Assembly: GCF_009650095.1 (NCBI RefSeq)
Contig: NZ_CP045915.1
Location: 2,976,001-3,040,000, forward strand
Source of the DNA: Gracilibacillus salitolerans
GTDB taxonomy: Bacteria > Bacillota > Bacilli > Bacillales > Amphibacillaceae
Length of the DNA stretch: 64,000 nt
Direction of reading: 5' to 3'
Made by a program: the position numbers and the translations under genes. This document shows, in pieces, positions 43,543 to 51,985 of the stretch (the first letter of the stretch is position 1; each line of letters starts with the position of its first letter). Below the pieces are notes generated by a model that was not told the origin of the DNA, made no database searches, and saw nothing but the letters and a program-made list of their open reading frames with translations.

Positions 43543-44177
43543 GAAAGTGCACCCTCTTCCGTTAGAATGTCGTTCATATATATAATTTCATCGCTATATT
43601 TTTCAGCGACTTCCTTTGAATGAGTAACCATTATTGCCGTTTTACCCGCGTCACGAACTTTCTTTGTAAATAAGTCCATAATTGCTATTTCCGTATTTTC
43701 GTCGAGTGCTGAAGTAGGTTCGTCCATCAAATATACTTCAGCATTCATCAGTAGTACACGTCCAAATGCTAACCTTTGTTGCTCACCACCCGATAATTTA
43801 TCAGCTTCTTCATCTAAATCTTTTGTTAAATGTAATTCTCTTAATAAATCGATTAGCACCTGATCTTCCACATCTTTTTCGCCTGAAAATTGCAATCCTA
43901 TTAACAGGTTATGACGAACTGTTCCCTCAAATACAACAGGGTCCTGTCCAAGCATTACCACTTCTTTTCTTAATGAAACAGGATCCAGATCTGCAATCGA
44001 TTCTCCTTTATATGTGATTTTTCCTTGATCAGGAGTAAGCATACTGTTAAACATTTTTAATAAAGTAGATTTACCACTCCCACTTTCGCCAAACAAACAA
44101 TATATTTTGTCTGATTCGATCTCTAATTTGCTCACGTTTATGATATCTTTAAAAACCAATTGATTGATCGAAAACAT
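43539..44177 (-). CDS. FetA-like ABC transporter ATP-binding protein
   Basis: The 212-residue ATPase has Walker A GESGSGKSTLLKM (about residue 31), the Q-loop MLGQDPVVF, the signature LSGGEQQRLAFGR and Walker B VYLMDEPTSALDE. It pairs with the downstream permease. The start ATG follows GGAGGGGACACATC. Confidence 0.9.
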   Translation of the reverse strand: MFSINQLVFKDIINVSKLEIESDKIYCLFGESGSGKSTLLKMFNSMLTPDQGKITYKGESIADLDPVSLRKEVVMLGQDPVVFEGTVRHNLLIGLQFSGEKDVEDQVLIDLLRELHLTKDLDEEADKLSGGEQQRLAFGRVLLMNAEVYLMDEPTSALDENTEIAIMDLFTKKVRDAGKTAIMVTHSKEVAEKYSDEIIYMNDILTEEGALS

Positions 44178-44227
44178 GATGTGTCCCCTCCAAATACTTG
44201 GTCAATTATTATATTTACAATAAGTGT

Positions 44228-44259
44228 AAAAAGAGCAGACACACGATTGTATCTGCTCT
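44228..44259 (-). terminator. Terminator after small membrane protein gene
   Basis: AGAGCAGA and TCTGCTCT form a perfect eight-base stem with a 12-base loop. The minus strand continues with TTTTTAC. It lies seven bases past the stop codon of the 32-codon gene. Confidence 0.8.
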
Positions 44260-44265
44260 CATTCT

Positions 44266-44364
44266 TTAGCGAAAGTCTCGCTTATCTTCCATTCTTCTAG
44301 AAACAAAAACATAAGCAATGGTCGCGACTACTGTTAATAATGTATAAAATAATGTATTTTTCAT
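44266..44364 (-). CDS. Membrane micro-protein (32 residues)
   Basis: An ATG at 44364 preceded by GAGGAGGAAGTCGT opens a 32-codon frame: MKNTLFYTLLTVVATIAYVF and then VSRRMEDKRDFR. It is one membrane helix with a basic tail. It lies 28 bases after the NADH dehydrogenase stop and is followed by a strong terminator, so both are likely in one transcript. Confidence 0.7.
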   Translation of the reverse strand: MKNTLFYTLLTVVATIAYVFVSRRMEDKRDFR

Positions 44365-44392
44365 ACGACTTCCTCCTCTTTTATAAGTTCTA

Positions 44393-45607
44393 CTAAAATG
44401 GACGGAATTTACCTTTTTTCAGTACGAGCATTGGTCCACCTAATAAGAACAGATAACGGTCATCAATAACATTTTTCATCACTTTTGCCTGCATACCATA
44501 TAATTTATTCCCATCAAATACAGTACCCATTGCATCACTTCCACCTAACGATGCAACCGTTCCTTTATCATCGAATGTAAACTCCTGTAAGGTACCACCA
44601 TAAATCATAGTTTTAATATTATGTGCACAAACATCCGCTTCTTGAATGGCAATCTGTGCAGTCGGTGGGTATGGTTTGCCAGTTTCGTTATTCATCACCC
44701 AAGCACAATCACCTAAAATAAAGACTTCATCGTGACCTGGAGCACGTAATGTTGGATCCACATTGACTTTACCCTTTGTTAATTCAAAACCAGATTCTCC
44801 AACAATACGGTTAGCTTGTACACCACCAGTCCAAACAATGGTGCCTGCTTTGATTTCCTCTTCATCTTCACCAACAATAACAGAATCTGCTTTCACTTCT
44901 TTAATCATGGTACCAAGCTTAAATTCAATACCGCGATATTCAAGGGATTCTTTTGCATAGCTCAATAATTCTTCATCAAAGCCAGGTAAAACCGTTGGCA
45001 TTGCTTCGACATCAATAATCTTCACGTCTTGACGTGGGATATCATATTTCTTACATAATAGTGGAATTCGTTCTGCTAATTCACCCAAAAATTCAATACC
45101 GGTGAAACCAGCACCACCTACTACGATCGTTAGCATACTTGGATCTGGAGTTTTTTCATTACGATATCGTGCAAATTGATATTCGATGTGATCTCGAATC
45201 ATACGACTCTTGTCAACACTTTGAATCGAAAAAGCATGCTCTTCCATACCAGGGATACCAAACGTAGCTTTTTCAAAACCTAATCCAATAACTAAATAAT
45301 CATAATTTATTTCACTGTTTTCTAATTGAACTGTCTTGGCTTCTTTATTAATTTTTACAACTGTATCATGTACAAAATTCACGCGACGAGTATTAATAAC
45401 ATCTGAAATCATGATTCGAGAGCGATTTACATCGATTGTGCCAGCAGCCACTTCATGCAACCACGTTGTTTGATAATGATAATTGTGTTTGTTGACTAAT
45501 GTAATATCGACTTCTTCTGGCGCAAATTGCTGAGTTAATCGCTTTGTTGTCATCATCCCTGCATAGCCTGCACCAAGCACAACTATTTTAGGTTTATTTC
45601 CTATCAT
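44393..45607 (-). CDS. Type II NADH dehydrogenase (NDH-2)
   Basis: The 404-residue flavoprotein has two Rossmann motifs: VVLGAGYAGMMTTKRL (about residues 9-24, FAD) and IVVGGAGFTGIEFLGEL (about 162-178, NADH). The FAD-binding EVFILGDCAWV (about 295) and the quinone-site region PPTAQIAIQEA follow. It closely resembles the YumB/Ndh-type enzymes of Bacillus, which pass electrons from NADH to menaquinone without pumping protons. The C-terminal amphipathic helix would attach it to the membrane. Confidence 0.92.
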   Translation of the reverse strand: MIGNKPKIVVLGAGYAGMMTTKRLTQQFAPEEVDITLVNKHNYHYQTTWLHEVAAGTIDVNRSRIMISDVINTRRVNFVHDTVVKINKEAKTVQLENSEINYDYLVIGLGFEKATFGIPGMEEHAFSIQSVDKSRMIRDHIEYQFARYRNEKTPDPSMLTIVVGGAGFTGIEFLGELAERIPLLCKKYDIPRQDVKIIDVEAMPTVLPGFDEELLSYAKESLEYRGIEFKLGTMIKEVKADSVIVGEDEEEIKAGTIVWTGGVQANRIVGESGFELTKGKVNVDPTLRAPGHDEVFILGDCAWVMNNETGKPYPPTAQIAIQEADVCAHNIKTMIYGGTLQEFTFDDKGTVASLGGSDAMGTVFDGNKLYGMQAKVMKNVIDDRYLFLLGGPMLVLKKGKFRPF

Positions 45608-45815
45608 CGAATCCTTCCCTTCTTGTTATAGATCCATTCTAAACTAAGATAGTTTTCACTTTTTTAACGATTTGTATGTATCTTATCAATCGCTGTCAGT
45701 ATATCAAAATTGCCATTCCTCGTCTACTGACCTCTCTCAACCAAAGTTGCAAGGTTCTAATATGATATGAACGTAACAAAGTATTCGAAAGACCATAATA
45801 AAAAACCCTATATTA
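45608..45815. other. Intergenic region between ndh-like gene and IS element
   Basis: No gene is visible. The last 20 bases carry half of a terminator stem (AAAACCCTA) whose partner lies on the other side of the IS element. Confidence 0.5.
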
Positions 45816-45845
45816 TGAGGAGACCTAATTAAATGAGACAGAGGA

Positions 45846-45899
45846 AAAAGCACCCCCAGAGTCGTATATAAAAATTAACGACTTTTAGGAGGTGCTTTT
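45846..45899 (+). promoter_or_regulatory. Hairpin covering the transposase ribosome binding site
   Basis: AAAAGCACC (45846-45854) pairs with GGTGCTTTT (45891-45899), and inside it AGTCGT pairs with ACGACT (45860-45883). The outer arm covers part of AGGAGG. Transcripts reading in from outside would fold so and hide the start site, a known way for IS elements to avoid activation by read-through. Confidence 0.6.
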
Positions 45900-45902
45900 C
45901 TC

Positions 45903-47066
45903 ATGGGGGAAAAGAAAAATGTTTATTCTGAAGAAGTGAAACGTAGAGTCATTGAAATGAAGTTGTCTAAAAAATATACAAATAAACAGATTATGAAAAA
46001 GTTTGGAATCCGTAGCGTAAGTCAAATTAAAAGATGGATGAAATGGTTTCGAGATGGAGAAGAACATCGGTTGTCACAACCCATCGGTAAACAATATTCC
46101 TTTGGAAAAGGGCCTGAAGAACTAAACGAAGTAGATCAGTTAAAAAGGCAAATCAGACATCTAGAAATCCAAAATGAAATCTTAAAAAAAGTACCAGGAA
46201 ATCGAAAGGAGTTGGTACCAGAGATAGTTATAGAACTAGTAGAGTCGTTAAAGGAAGTTTATACTGTATCGATGATTTGTGATTGTATCAGAGTTCCTAG
46301 GTCCACTTACTATCGTTGGGCTCAAAAGTCGTGGGAGCCAACAGAACTAGAACAACTTATTATTGATATTTGTAAATCCCTACATTACAGAGTAGGACAC
46401 CGAATGGTTAAAAAGTTACTTAAAGAGGAACACAACATTTCTGTGAACAGACTTACTGCACAAAGGATCATGCAAAAATATAAAATCCAATGTCGGGTAA
46501 AACCAAAGAGAAAATCGAACATCGCCGGTGAAAGTAAATGCGTCGTTCCTAATTTATTGGAACAAAATTTCAAGGCAGATAGACCAAATCAAAAGTGGGT
46601 TACTGATATTACTTACTTGCCTTTTGGGGAATCAATGATGTATTTATCAACCATTATGGATTTGTATAATAACGAAATTGTCGCTTATCGAGTGAGTCAT
46701 AACCAAGAAGAAGAATTAGTGCTAGAAACACTGAAAGCAGCTTGTAATGGACGTGAAACAAAGGGATTAATTCTTCATAGTGATCAAGGGGCTCAATACA
46801 CATCCTACGCTTTTCAAGAATTAGCTGAAGAAAAAGGCATTATCACAAGCATGTCCCGGAAAGGTAATTGCTTTGATAATGCCGTCATTGAATCCTTCCA
46901 CTCCACCATAAAGTCGGAAGAATTCTACACACATCAAAAGATGCGTCTTACAAATTCCATTGTACTAGAAAAAGTGGAATTGTACATGTATTATTACAAC
47001 TATATACGACCATTTTCAAAATTAAACTGCCTTTCTCCTGTTCAATTCAGGGCAAAGGCAGCCTAG
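45903..47066 (+). CDS. IS3-family (IS150-group) transposase, single fused frame
   Basis: The 387-residue product has an N-terminal OrfA-type helix-turn-helix (VIEMKLSKKYTNKQIMKKFGIRSVSQI) and leucine-zipper-like helix. The OrfB-type rve domain carries the DDE residues in TDITYLPF, LHSDQGAQYTS and DNAVIESFHS. IS150 relatives usually need a -1 frameshift at an A-rich site; here the two parts are joined in one frame across TTAAAAAAAG (about 46183-46192). The start follows AGGAGGTGCTTTTCTC. Confidence 0.93.
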   Translation: MGEKKNVYSEEVKRRVIEMKLSKKYTNKQIMKKFGIRSVSQIKRWMKWFRDGEEHRLSQPIGKQYSFGKGPEELNEVDQLKRQIRHLEIQNEILKKVPGNRKELVPEIVIELVESLKEVYTVSMICDCIRVPRSTYYRWAQKSWEPTELEQLIIDICKSLHYRVGHRMVKKLLKEEHNISVNRLTAQRIMQKYKIQCRVKPKRKSNIAGESKCVVPNLLEQNFKADRPNQKWVTDITYLPFGESMMYLSTIMDLYNNEIVAYRVSHNQEEELVLETLKAACNGRETKGLILHSDQGAQYTSYAFQELAEEKGIITSMSRKGNCFDNAVIESFHSTIKSEEFYTHQKMRLTNSIVLEKVELYMYYYNYIRPFSKLNCLSPVQFRAKAA

Positions 47067-47118
47067 GTGCTTTCTTGTCTCATATTACTAGGTCAGTTCA
47101 TTAGGTAGGGTTTTATTA

Positions 47119-47253
47119 TTAGTTGTGTTGCACGGTGGACCTGCATGTACTTTTTTTTAGGAATTCTCGTACTTCTTCTAGTGTGTACCCATTCTCTTTC
47201 GCTTTTGCAATCAAGTAAATCCATTCATAATCCACGTTTATTTTTGTAGCCAT
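47119..47253 (-). CDS. SinI-like anti-repressor
   Basis: The 44-residue product (MATKINVDYEWIYLIAKAKE, then NGYTLEEVREFLKKS) has the SinI dimerisation motif (PF08671). The pattern is an acidic D-x-E-W entry, a helix, a short turn with GYTLEEV and a second helix, which in SinI pairs with the equivalent helix in SinR. It may antagonise a SinR-type repressor of biofilm and motility genes. GGAGGGG precedes the ATG. Its terminator is split by the IS element. Confidence 0.8.
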   Translation of the reverse strand: MATKINVDYEWIYLIAKAKENGYTLEEVREFLKKSTCRSTVQHN

Positions 47254-47271
47254 AAACGTATTCCCCTCCTA

Positions 47272-47291
47272 AAATACACTCGATTGTATTT
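47272..47291. promoter_or_regulatory. Perfect dyad upstream of sinI-like gene
   Basis: AAATACA and TGTATTT are perfect complements separated by CTCGAT. It lies 19-38 bases upstream of the ATG, close to where a promoter or operator would be. Confidence 0.5.
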
Positions 47292-47485
47292 CAGGCAGCT
47301 CAGCCATCCGAAAAAGTATGTATTATACGGATCTGTAACTTTGCGTCCCTATTTTTCAATAGGTTTGCCTTTTTCTGATCATTTCTGTCCAAAACACAAT
47401 TGCAAAAACAGGATATTAATACTTTATAATTCTTTATGTTTACTTTCTTATCATACCATCCCGGTCATTACACTACCATTACATT

Positions 47486-48364
47486 CTACCTATCATAGCT
47501 GGATTCAAAGCCAAGTTGTTTCAACAGCTCCCTGTATCGCAGTTCTTTTTGTTTCTCACTTTTTAGCTGATACCAACCTACGAGAAACTTTGCCATATCA
47601 GCCCAAACACGTTCTACTTGATAATAAAGTTGTTGAAAATAATCTTCATAAAAACCTGGAAACAAATTATCTGATGCCATTTTTTAAGCATTCTTCAAAT
47701 ACCTCAACTTTTTTTCTTTCATCCGACAATTTCAAACCATACTCAAGTTTATGTTTATATATTAAATAATCAGTATTTATAGTGCCACATGCTCTCTTTC
47801 CGTAATAAGTATGGGTTCGTCTTGATTTAATAGAACTGGCTCTAGTATCTTCTTTAAATGATGTAAAGAGACCCTGAGTTGATTCTTAGCATTAGTTAAG
47901 GGTAAATTAGGCCAAAAAACGTCACAAAGCTCATCCCTTGTTACAGATGTTACAGATTTTTGTAGAATTAGATAGGTGAAAATCACTTTTGCTTTTCTTT
48001 TGCCCCAACCATGAACAACAGGGTGACCATTAACAAAGACTTCAAAGCGGGTCAGCATACGAATGGTAATTTGATTCACAAGTCTTTCCATTCGTTCCAT
48101 CCGCGCTGCTAACTCATTCTGCATTTCATAGTTTAACTCAGTTAAATAATTGTATTTCTTATTACTATTATCAACAATTTTTTGCTGAATGAGAAGAATT
48201 TGATAATTCTTTTCTAATAAAGGTAAAATAGGGTTCCATGAATGGAGATCCAATCCTAACCCATGAATCAAAACAAGTACGTTTTTCTTGTTTGATACAT
48301 TTGAATCAAGCCATTTATAATGAATTATACTCCCTTCAATATCAAGATACGCAATATGTACCAC
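47486..48364 (-). pseudogene. BTAD-type regulator with hydrolase-like start, frameshifted
   Basis: Three pieces belong to one protein. Residues 1-60 of the first frame resemble an alpha/beta hydrolase (VLVLIHGLGLDLHSWNPIL). A winged-helix domain (RFEVFVNGHPVVHGWGKRKAK to QLRVSLHHLKKIL) follows, then a helical BTAD-like part. The frame breaks at about 47787 (an extra TA after GCACTA) and again at about 47672 (an extra A), where translation returns to the first frame as DNLFPGFYEDYFQQLYYQ. The rest of the hydrolase core is missing, so the gene also has an internal deletion or is a fusion. It was probably a transcription activator of the SARP/BTAD kind. Confidence 0.8.
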
Positions 48365-48645
48365 CCCCTATCAAAGACACTACCGCTGTTAGATAGTTCA
48401 ATAATACCTATCATCTTGTATATATTCGATATTTACCCATCATATTCCTGCATAATCATTTTACTTTTAAGAAAGTTGGACTAGGTATTTCTTCTGAGAT
48501 ATACATTTCATTAAGTGAATCTTTTGTACCTTACTGCAAAATTGCGTTAATTAATTTTAAAATTATTCCAAATAGGGTACACTTCTATTTTTACTGCATA
48601 AACTAAACTATATAATGTTTATTTTATCATGAATGAGGTGATTTT
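48365..48645. other. AT-rich intergenic region
   Basis: No gene, strong terminator or recognisable repeat is visible in this 281-base gap between the pseudogene and a small plus-strand gene. A TATAAT-like hexamer occurs at 48611-48616, about 35 bases before the plus-strand start. Confidence 0.4.
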
Positions 48646-48834
48646 TTGTCTCGTTATTATCGCTACCGCTTACCGCCTTGGGCTCGAGATTGGATATTAA
48701 TCTGTGAACGATGCACTCTCCCAATCGTCATTTTCCAAGGGATTCGAACATTATTTATACCAACAACTTTCGATGTGTTATTATTAGGAATCTTAATTGG
48801 TATTCTTATTGCCTTTCAATTAGAATGGATATAA
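48646..48834 (+). CDS. Small membrane protein, unknown
   Basis: The 62-residue product starts with TTG after GAGGTGA. It begins with a basic stretch (RYYRYRLPPWARDW) and has two hydrophobic segments (ICERCTLPIVIFQGIRTLFI; VLLLGILIGILIAFQLEW). It is convergent with ysxE. Similar small proteins occur in Bacillaceae, with unknown function. Confidence 0.6.
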   Translation: MSRYYRYRLPPWARDWILICERCTLPIVIFQGIRTLFIPTTFDVLLLGILIGILIAFQLEWI

Positions 48835-48840
48835 TACTTT

Positions 48841-49857
48841 CTAATAAGTCTCTTCAAATTGCTCTGATTTTAATGTTTTATAAATAACTTCCTGGAGCTG
48901 AAATCCAAATAATAACCTACGATATTCCCGCTCAATCTTGATGGAGCTATTTACTTTATTTTTATTTCTCGATGGTTGCATACTTGAAAATACTTCTTGA
49001 ATCCAATTAGATGGCGAAAGTAATTGGAGAGCTAACAAAGATTTTTCATAATCCGATAAATCAATATAACGACAATAGATGGAAAAGGAATCGGTAACTT
49101 TTCCCATATCACAGTCATGAAATTGAAATAAATATTGATAATAAGATGCTAAGTCATAAGTTGGAGAAGTCATAAAAGCATCTTCCCAATTCAAAAAATA
49201 CGTGTTAGTTTGTGTGATCACATAATGGGAAGGTCTTATATTCCCGTGACATAAGGTATACTTCATCTCCTCGGTTTCATCCAATACATCTAAATAAATT
49301 TCTTGCCACCTTTCTAGTTGATTGAATGTTTGTTCTATATCGCGATAATACATGCAAACTTGTAGTTCAAAAGGAGACATAAAGCGCTTCGCTTCAAAAT
49401 AACGAACGCATTTCAACATCTGATCACGATAAGTAGATATCTCTTGCTGAAATTGTTGCTCTATTGTAGTTTTATTTTGTTTCATTGGTGCAATCTGATG
49501 ATAATCCATCGTGGAAGCATGAAGACGACCGATAGCATGTATGGCAGTTGCATACTCATCAATTGGTTGATCCGTATAATCTTGTTCCACCCACGGCATC
49601 AAATAATAAATATGTTCTTGATCCTGTACAAAAAGTTGGTTATTTTTAGCATAATAAATGGGTACAAATCCTAGTATCTGCCTTTGTTGGATATATTGTT
49701 GAATCGCTTGCCATCTTCCTAAATCATCAGGATGTAATCTTGATTTTTTTAAAGCATACTGTTGAGAGTTTGCTTTTATTTTAAATACTCTTTCTGTCAC
49801 TTGCTCGATTTCCTCCGGTTGTAATTGATATTCTTCTATTATTTTAGAACATTCCAT
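48841..49857 (-). CDS. ysxE: Spore coat-associated protein YsxE (aminoglycoside-phosphotransferase fold)
   Basis: The 338-residue protein has the CotS/YsxE-type kinase-like fold. A P-loop-like start (VFKIKANSQQYALKKS, lysine at about residue 38) and a late catalytic-loop-like CHGNIRPSHYVI and LNWEDAF are visible. Homologues associate with the spore coat. The ATG at 49857 follows GAAAGGAGGAAAACAA; the longer frame has no site. It follows spoVID, as in B. subtilis. Confidence 0.85.
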   Translation of the reverse strand: MECSKIIEEYQLQPEEIEQVTERVFKIKANSQQYALKKSRLHPDDLGRWQAIQQYIQQRQILGFVPIYYAKNNQLFVQDQEHIYYLMPWVEQDYTDQPIDEYATAIHAIGRLHASTMDYHQIAPMKQNKTTIEQQFQQEISTYRDQMLKCVRYFEAKRFMSPFELQVCMYYRDIEQTFNQLERWQEIYLDVLDETEEMKYTLCHGNIRPSHYVITQTNTYFLNWEDAFMTSPTYDLASYYQYLFQFHDCDMGKVTDSFSIYCRYIDLSDYEKSLLALQLLSPSNWIQEVFSSMQPSRNKNKVNSSIKIEREYRRLLFGFQLQEVIYKTLKSEQFEETY

Positions 49858-49883
49858 TTGTTTTCCTCCTTTCAAATATGAAA

Positions 49884-49914
49884 CAAAAAATCCCTTGACT
49901 GGCACCAAGGGATT
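49884..49914 (-). terminator. Terminator between spoVID and ysxE
   Basis: AATCCCTTG and CAAGGGATT form a perfect nine-base stem with an eight-base loop. On the minus strand TTTTTTG follows. Because ysxE lies only 26 bases further on, it may attenuate rather than fully stop transcription. Confidence 0.75.
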
Positions 49915-49920
49915 AAATCT

Positions 49921-50868
49921 TTAATCATCTGAGGTTATTGGAATATATATTAATTGACCTGCCGATACATCATCTTCTTCAAGTCGATTCGTTCTCATAA
50001 TTTGTCTAGGGGATACTTGATAACGCTCAGCAATTGTTTGCATTTGATCATCAGGCTGCACAATATATAATTTTAGACGAGTATAGCTAGCACTATCTTC
50101 CTCCGCAAAAATATTCAATAAATAGGATGTGTCATTTGTCCGCTCTTCTCTTGCCTGGACATGTAGTTTTTCTTCTTGTTTGTCCTCTTCTTCGCTTTCC
50201 AATACATCATCTTCTTCGGACTCTCTCACTAACTCTTCTTCCTGTTCATCTATGCTATCATTGTCTTCAACTGTTTCTTTGTCACTTCGCATACTACTTA
50301 TGGCTACAACTTTTTCGTCTTCTGGTTGATCTGCTAGCTCTTCTTCAACTTTTATATGAAATGTATCCTCCGTATCTTCTAATTGTTCCTCATCCATGCG
50401 ATTTTCTCCAAAGGATGGTAGAGTATTTTCTTCTTGAATTTCTGTTTCAACTTCCGTTTCTTCAATTCCTTGAATGGCCAGCGTTGCTTCTATGGCCATT
50501 TCATTAGTAGACTCTAATGAATAGTCGAAATGATCTACTTCAATAGAGACATCGTCTAATGAAGGGATTCTATCCATCGGGATTGATACATCAATAAGGA
50601 ATTTATGGAAAAATTCGTTAACCTCATCAGATAATGATTCTACTCGTTCCACATAGGTGGCGTCTGTTTGTCGCTCTTCACTTTCATCAGGAGGATCGTT
50701 TCTAATATACTCTCCTTTCAGTTCCATTACTCCTCTGATGGAAAGTGTGTTACCAATCTCCTCCATTGAAATTACCGGCTCTAATCCAATGCCCAGCATT
50801 TCTTGGATTTGCTGATCCTTATCAAAAGCTATTGCTTCATGAATATTAAAAGTAAAGGCTTCTTGCAA
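49921..50868 (-). CDS. spoVID: Stage VI sporulation protein D (LysM domain)
   Basis: The 315-residue acidic protein has the N-terminal SpoVID region (residues 1-125, with ISMEEIGNTLSIRGVMELKGEY), a long glutamate-rich linker (about 130-255) and a C-terminal LysM domain (LKLYIVQPDDQMQTIAERYQ, then QIMRTNRL). SpoVID anchors coat assembly by binding SafA and SpoIVA. It begins with TTG after AAAGGGGGAAGTGC. The linker differs in length among species. Confidence 0.85.
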   Translation of the reverse strand: MQEAFTFNIHEAIAFDKDQQIQEMLGIGLEPVISMEEIGNTLSIRGVMELKGEYIRNDPPDESEERQTDATYVERVESLSDEVNEFFHKFLIDVSIPMDRIPSLDDVSIEVDHFDYSLESTNEMAIEATLAIQGIEETEVETEIQEENTLPSFGENRMDEEQLEDTEDTFHIKVEEELADQPEDEKVVAISSMRSDKETVEDNDSIDEQEEELVRESEEDDVLESEEEDKQEEKLHVQAREERTNDTSYLLNIFAEEDSASYTRLKLYIVQPDDQMQTIAERYQVSPRQIMRTNRLEEDDVSAGQLIYIPITSDD

Positions 50869-51162
50869 AGCACTTCCCCCTTTCTTTTGCTTAGCTAAGG
50901 CGTACTAGCATCTCAATAAACTATATGTAGGTGATCAGGGAAATATGCTTCTTGATCAGTATTATTCAGCTTGTTTATTTTCTTGTATTAGGATGTGGTA
51001 TAAAGACTCATATATTTCTATTTTTAGTTACAAACATATTCGACTAGCTCTAGCTTTACATAAAAATTCTAATTGTGGAGTGGTGTTCTATAGCGATTTT
51101 GTGTAGCCTGTTGTTTTTTGTTAAAATAACATAAAAATAATTAATATTTATGGGAGCTAAAA
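50869..51162. other. AT-rich intergenic region
   Basis: This 294-base gap lies between divergent spoVID and the DUF3221 gene. It must contain both promoters. I see no strong hairpin or repeat and did not fix either promoter. Confidence 0.4.
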
Positions 51163-51474
51163 ATGAAAAAGTGTATACTGTTAGTCTTGATCACTATTTC
51201 AATTGGTTGTTCAGAAGAAAGAGCATATTCTGATAAACCTGATTTCATTGGGGTTGTTCTGGCTTTTGAAGATAGTAACTTATTACAAATGACTATTAAA
51301 TCAGGAAATATTAAGCAATATGGTTACGATGATGAAATTGTCATTTCAGTTGAGAACATGGAAGAAATAGAAAACCTTGAAAAAGGTGAGGAAATTAAAG
51401 TATGGATAGACGGTCAGTTATCAGATAATCAACCTCCTCAAGGAAAATTAGGAAAATACGAAACAACTGAATAA
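51163..51474 (+). CDS. DUF3221 lipoprotein
   Basis: The 103-residue protein has a lipoprotein signal (MKKCILLVLITISIGC, lipobox ISIGC) and the DUF3221 beta-rich domain (FIGVVLAFEDSNLLQM, then EEIKVWIDGQL). It is expected on the outer face of the membrane. Family function is unknown. GGAGC precedes the ATG. Confidence 0.8.
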   Translation: MKKCILLVLITISIGCSEERAYSDKPDFIGVVLAFEDSNLLQMTIKSGNIKQYGYDDEIVISVENMEEIENLEKGEEIKVWIDGQLSDNQPPQGKLGKYETTE

Positions 51475-51597
51475 TGTTTTTAAGAAAAATCGAGAAAGCC
51501 CGACCGGTCCTTTTAGCAGACAAAGATTAGTTGTTGACACATATGGGATGAACTGTTTAACGATGAATCAAAGTGATCATTTTGAAAGGAATAAAGG

Positions 51598-51985
51598 CTT
51601 TCCAACCGCTCCTGCTTGCCCACTTCGCATTCCAGGGGGCGCGCGTCTTCAGCTAACTTTGCAAAGTGGATCTTCAGATCGCGCTGGTCCCCTAGGAGTC
51701 GAAGTGGACGCCTGCGCTACATGAAATGCTACAATGGATGCGAATGGTAGCATTTCGACTCTTATTTCTTGCTATATATGGTACCATCCTTTTAGAACGT
51801 TCCAAAAGATAACGGTCATTACCATTGTAGAACAAACTATACAGCGGAGGCCACCCGCTTCAACTCCTACGGGATGGTTTTCTCCGAAGATCCACTTTTT
51901 CAAGCGATCTTTGCTTGGAAAAGTTAGCTTCGGAGAAAACCCCGTGGAAAGGGAAGTGGGCAGCCGAAGCGATTTCCTTGCACAC
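51598..51985. repeat. Inverted pair of GC-rich intergenic repeats
   Basis: Copy A (51601-51720) read on the minus strand aligns with copy B (51842-51970) read on the plus strand. Shared blocks are AGGC-CC near the start, CTCCTA-GGGA, GAAGATCCACTTT, AAAGTTAGCT and GGAA-GAAGTGGGCA. They converge around a central unique segment. Both copies are clearly richer in G and C than flanking DNA. This looks like a dispersed intergenic repeat family inserted twice in opposite orientations, or a remnant non-autonomous element. Confidence 0.7.
51723..51756. repeat. Hairpin in the centre of the repeat pair
   Basis: GAAATGCTAC (51723-51732) and GTAGCATTTC (51747-51756) form a perfect ten-base stem with a 14-base loop at the end of copy A. 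No T-run follows. Confidence 0.65.

Larger units (their letters stand above)
45816..47100 (+). mobile_element. IS3-family insertion sequence (1285 bp)
   Basis: The element starts TG and ends CA. The terminal inverted repeats are imperfect over about 40 bases: the left end begins TGAGGAGACCTA, the right end reads TGAACTGACCTA on the minus strand, and both continue to TGAGACA and AAAGCACC. The direct duplication TTA flanks both ends (45813-45815, 47101-47103), as expected for IS3 elements. The transposase frame is intact, so the element may be active. Confidence 0.9.
45797..47120. terminator. sinI-like gene terminator split by the IS element
   Basis: The left flank AAAACCCTA (45802-45810) and right flank TAGGGTTTT (47106-47114) are perfect complements. 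Removing the IS and one copy of the TTA duplication restores a stem with an A-run and T-run and a seven-base loop, a normal bidirectional terminator directly after the sinI-like stop codon. In its present form the arms are 1.3 kb apart. Confidence 0.75.

Noticed and set aside
47284..47769. 161-codon plus-strand frame
   Set aside because: It is antisense to the frameshifted BTAD pseudogene, whose minus-strand coding pattern is clear. No ribosome binding site.
50127..50507. 126-codon leucine-rich plus-strand frame
   Set aside because: It is the complement of the glutamate-rich linker of SpoVID, which explains its composition.
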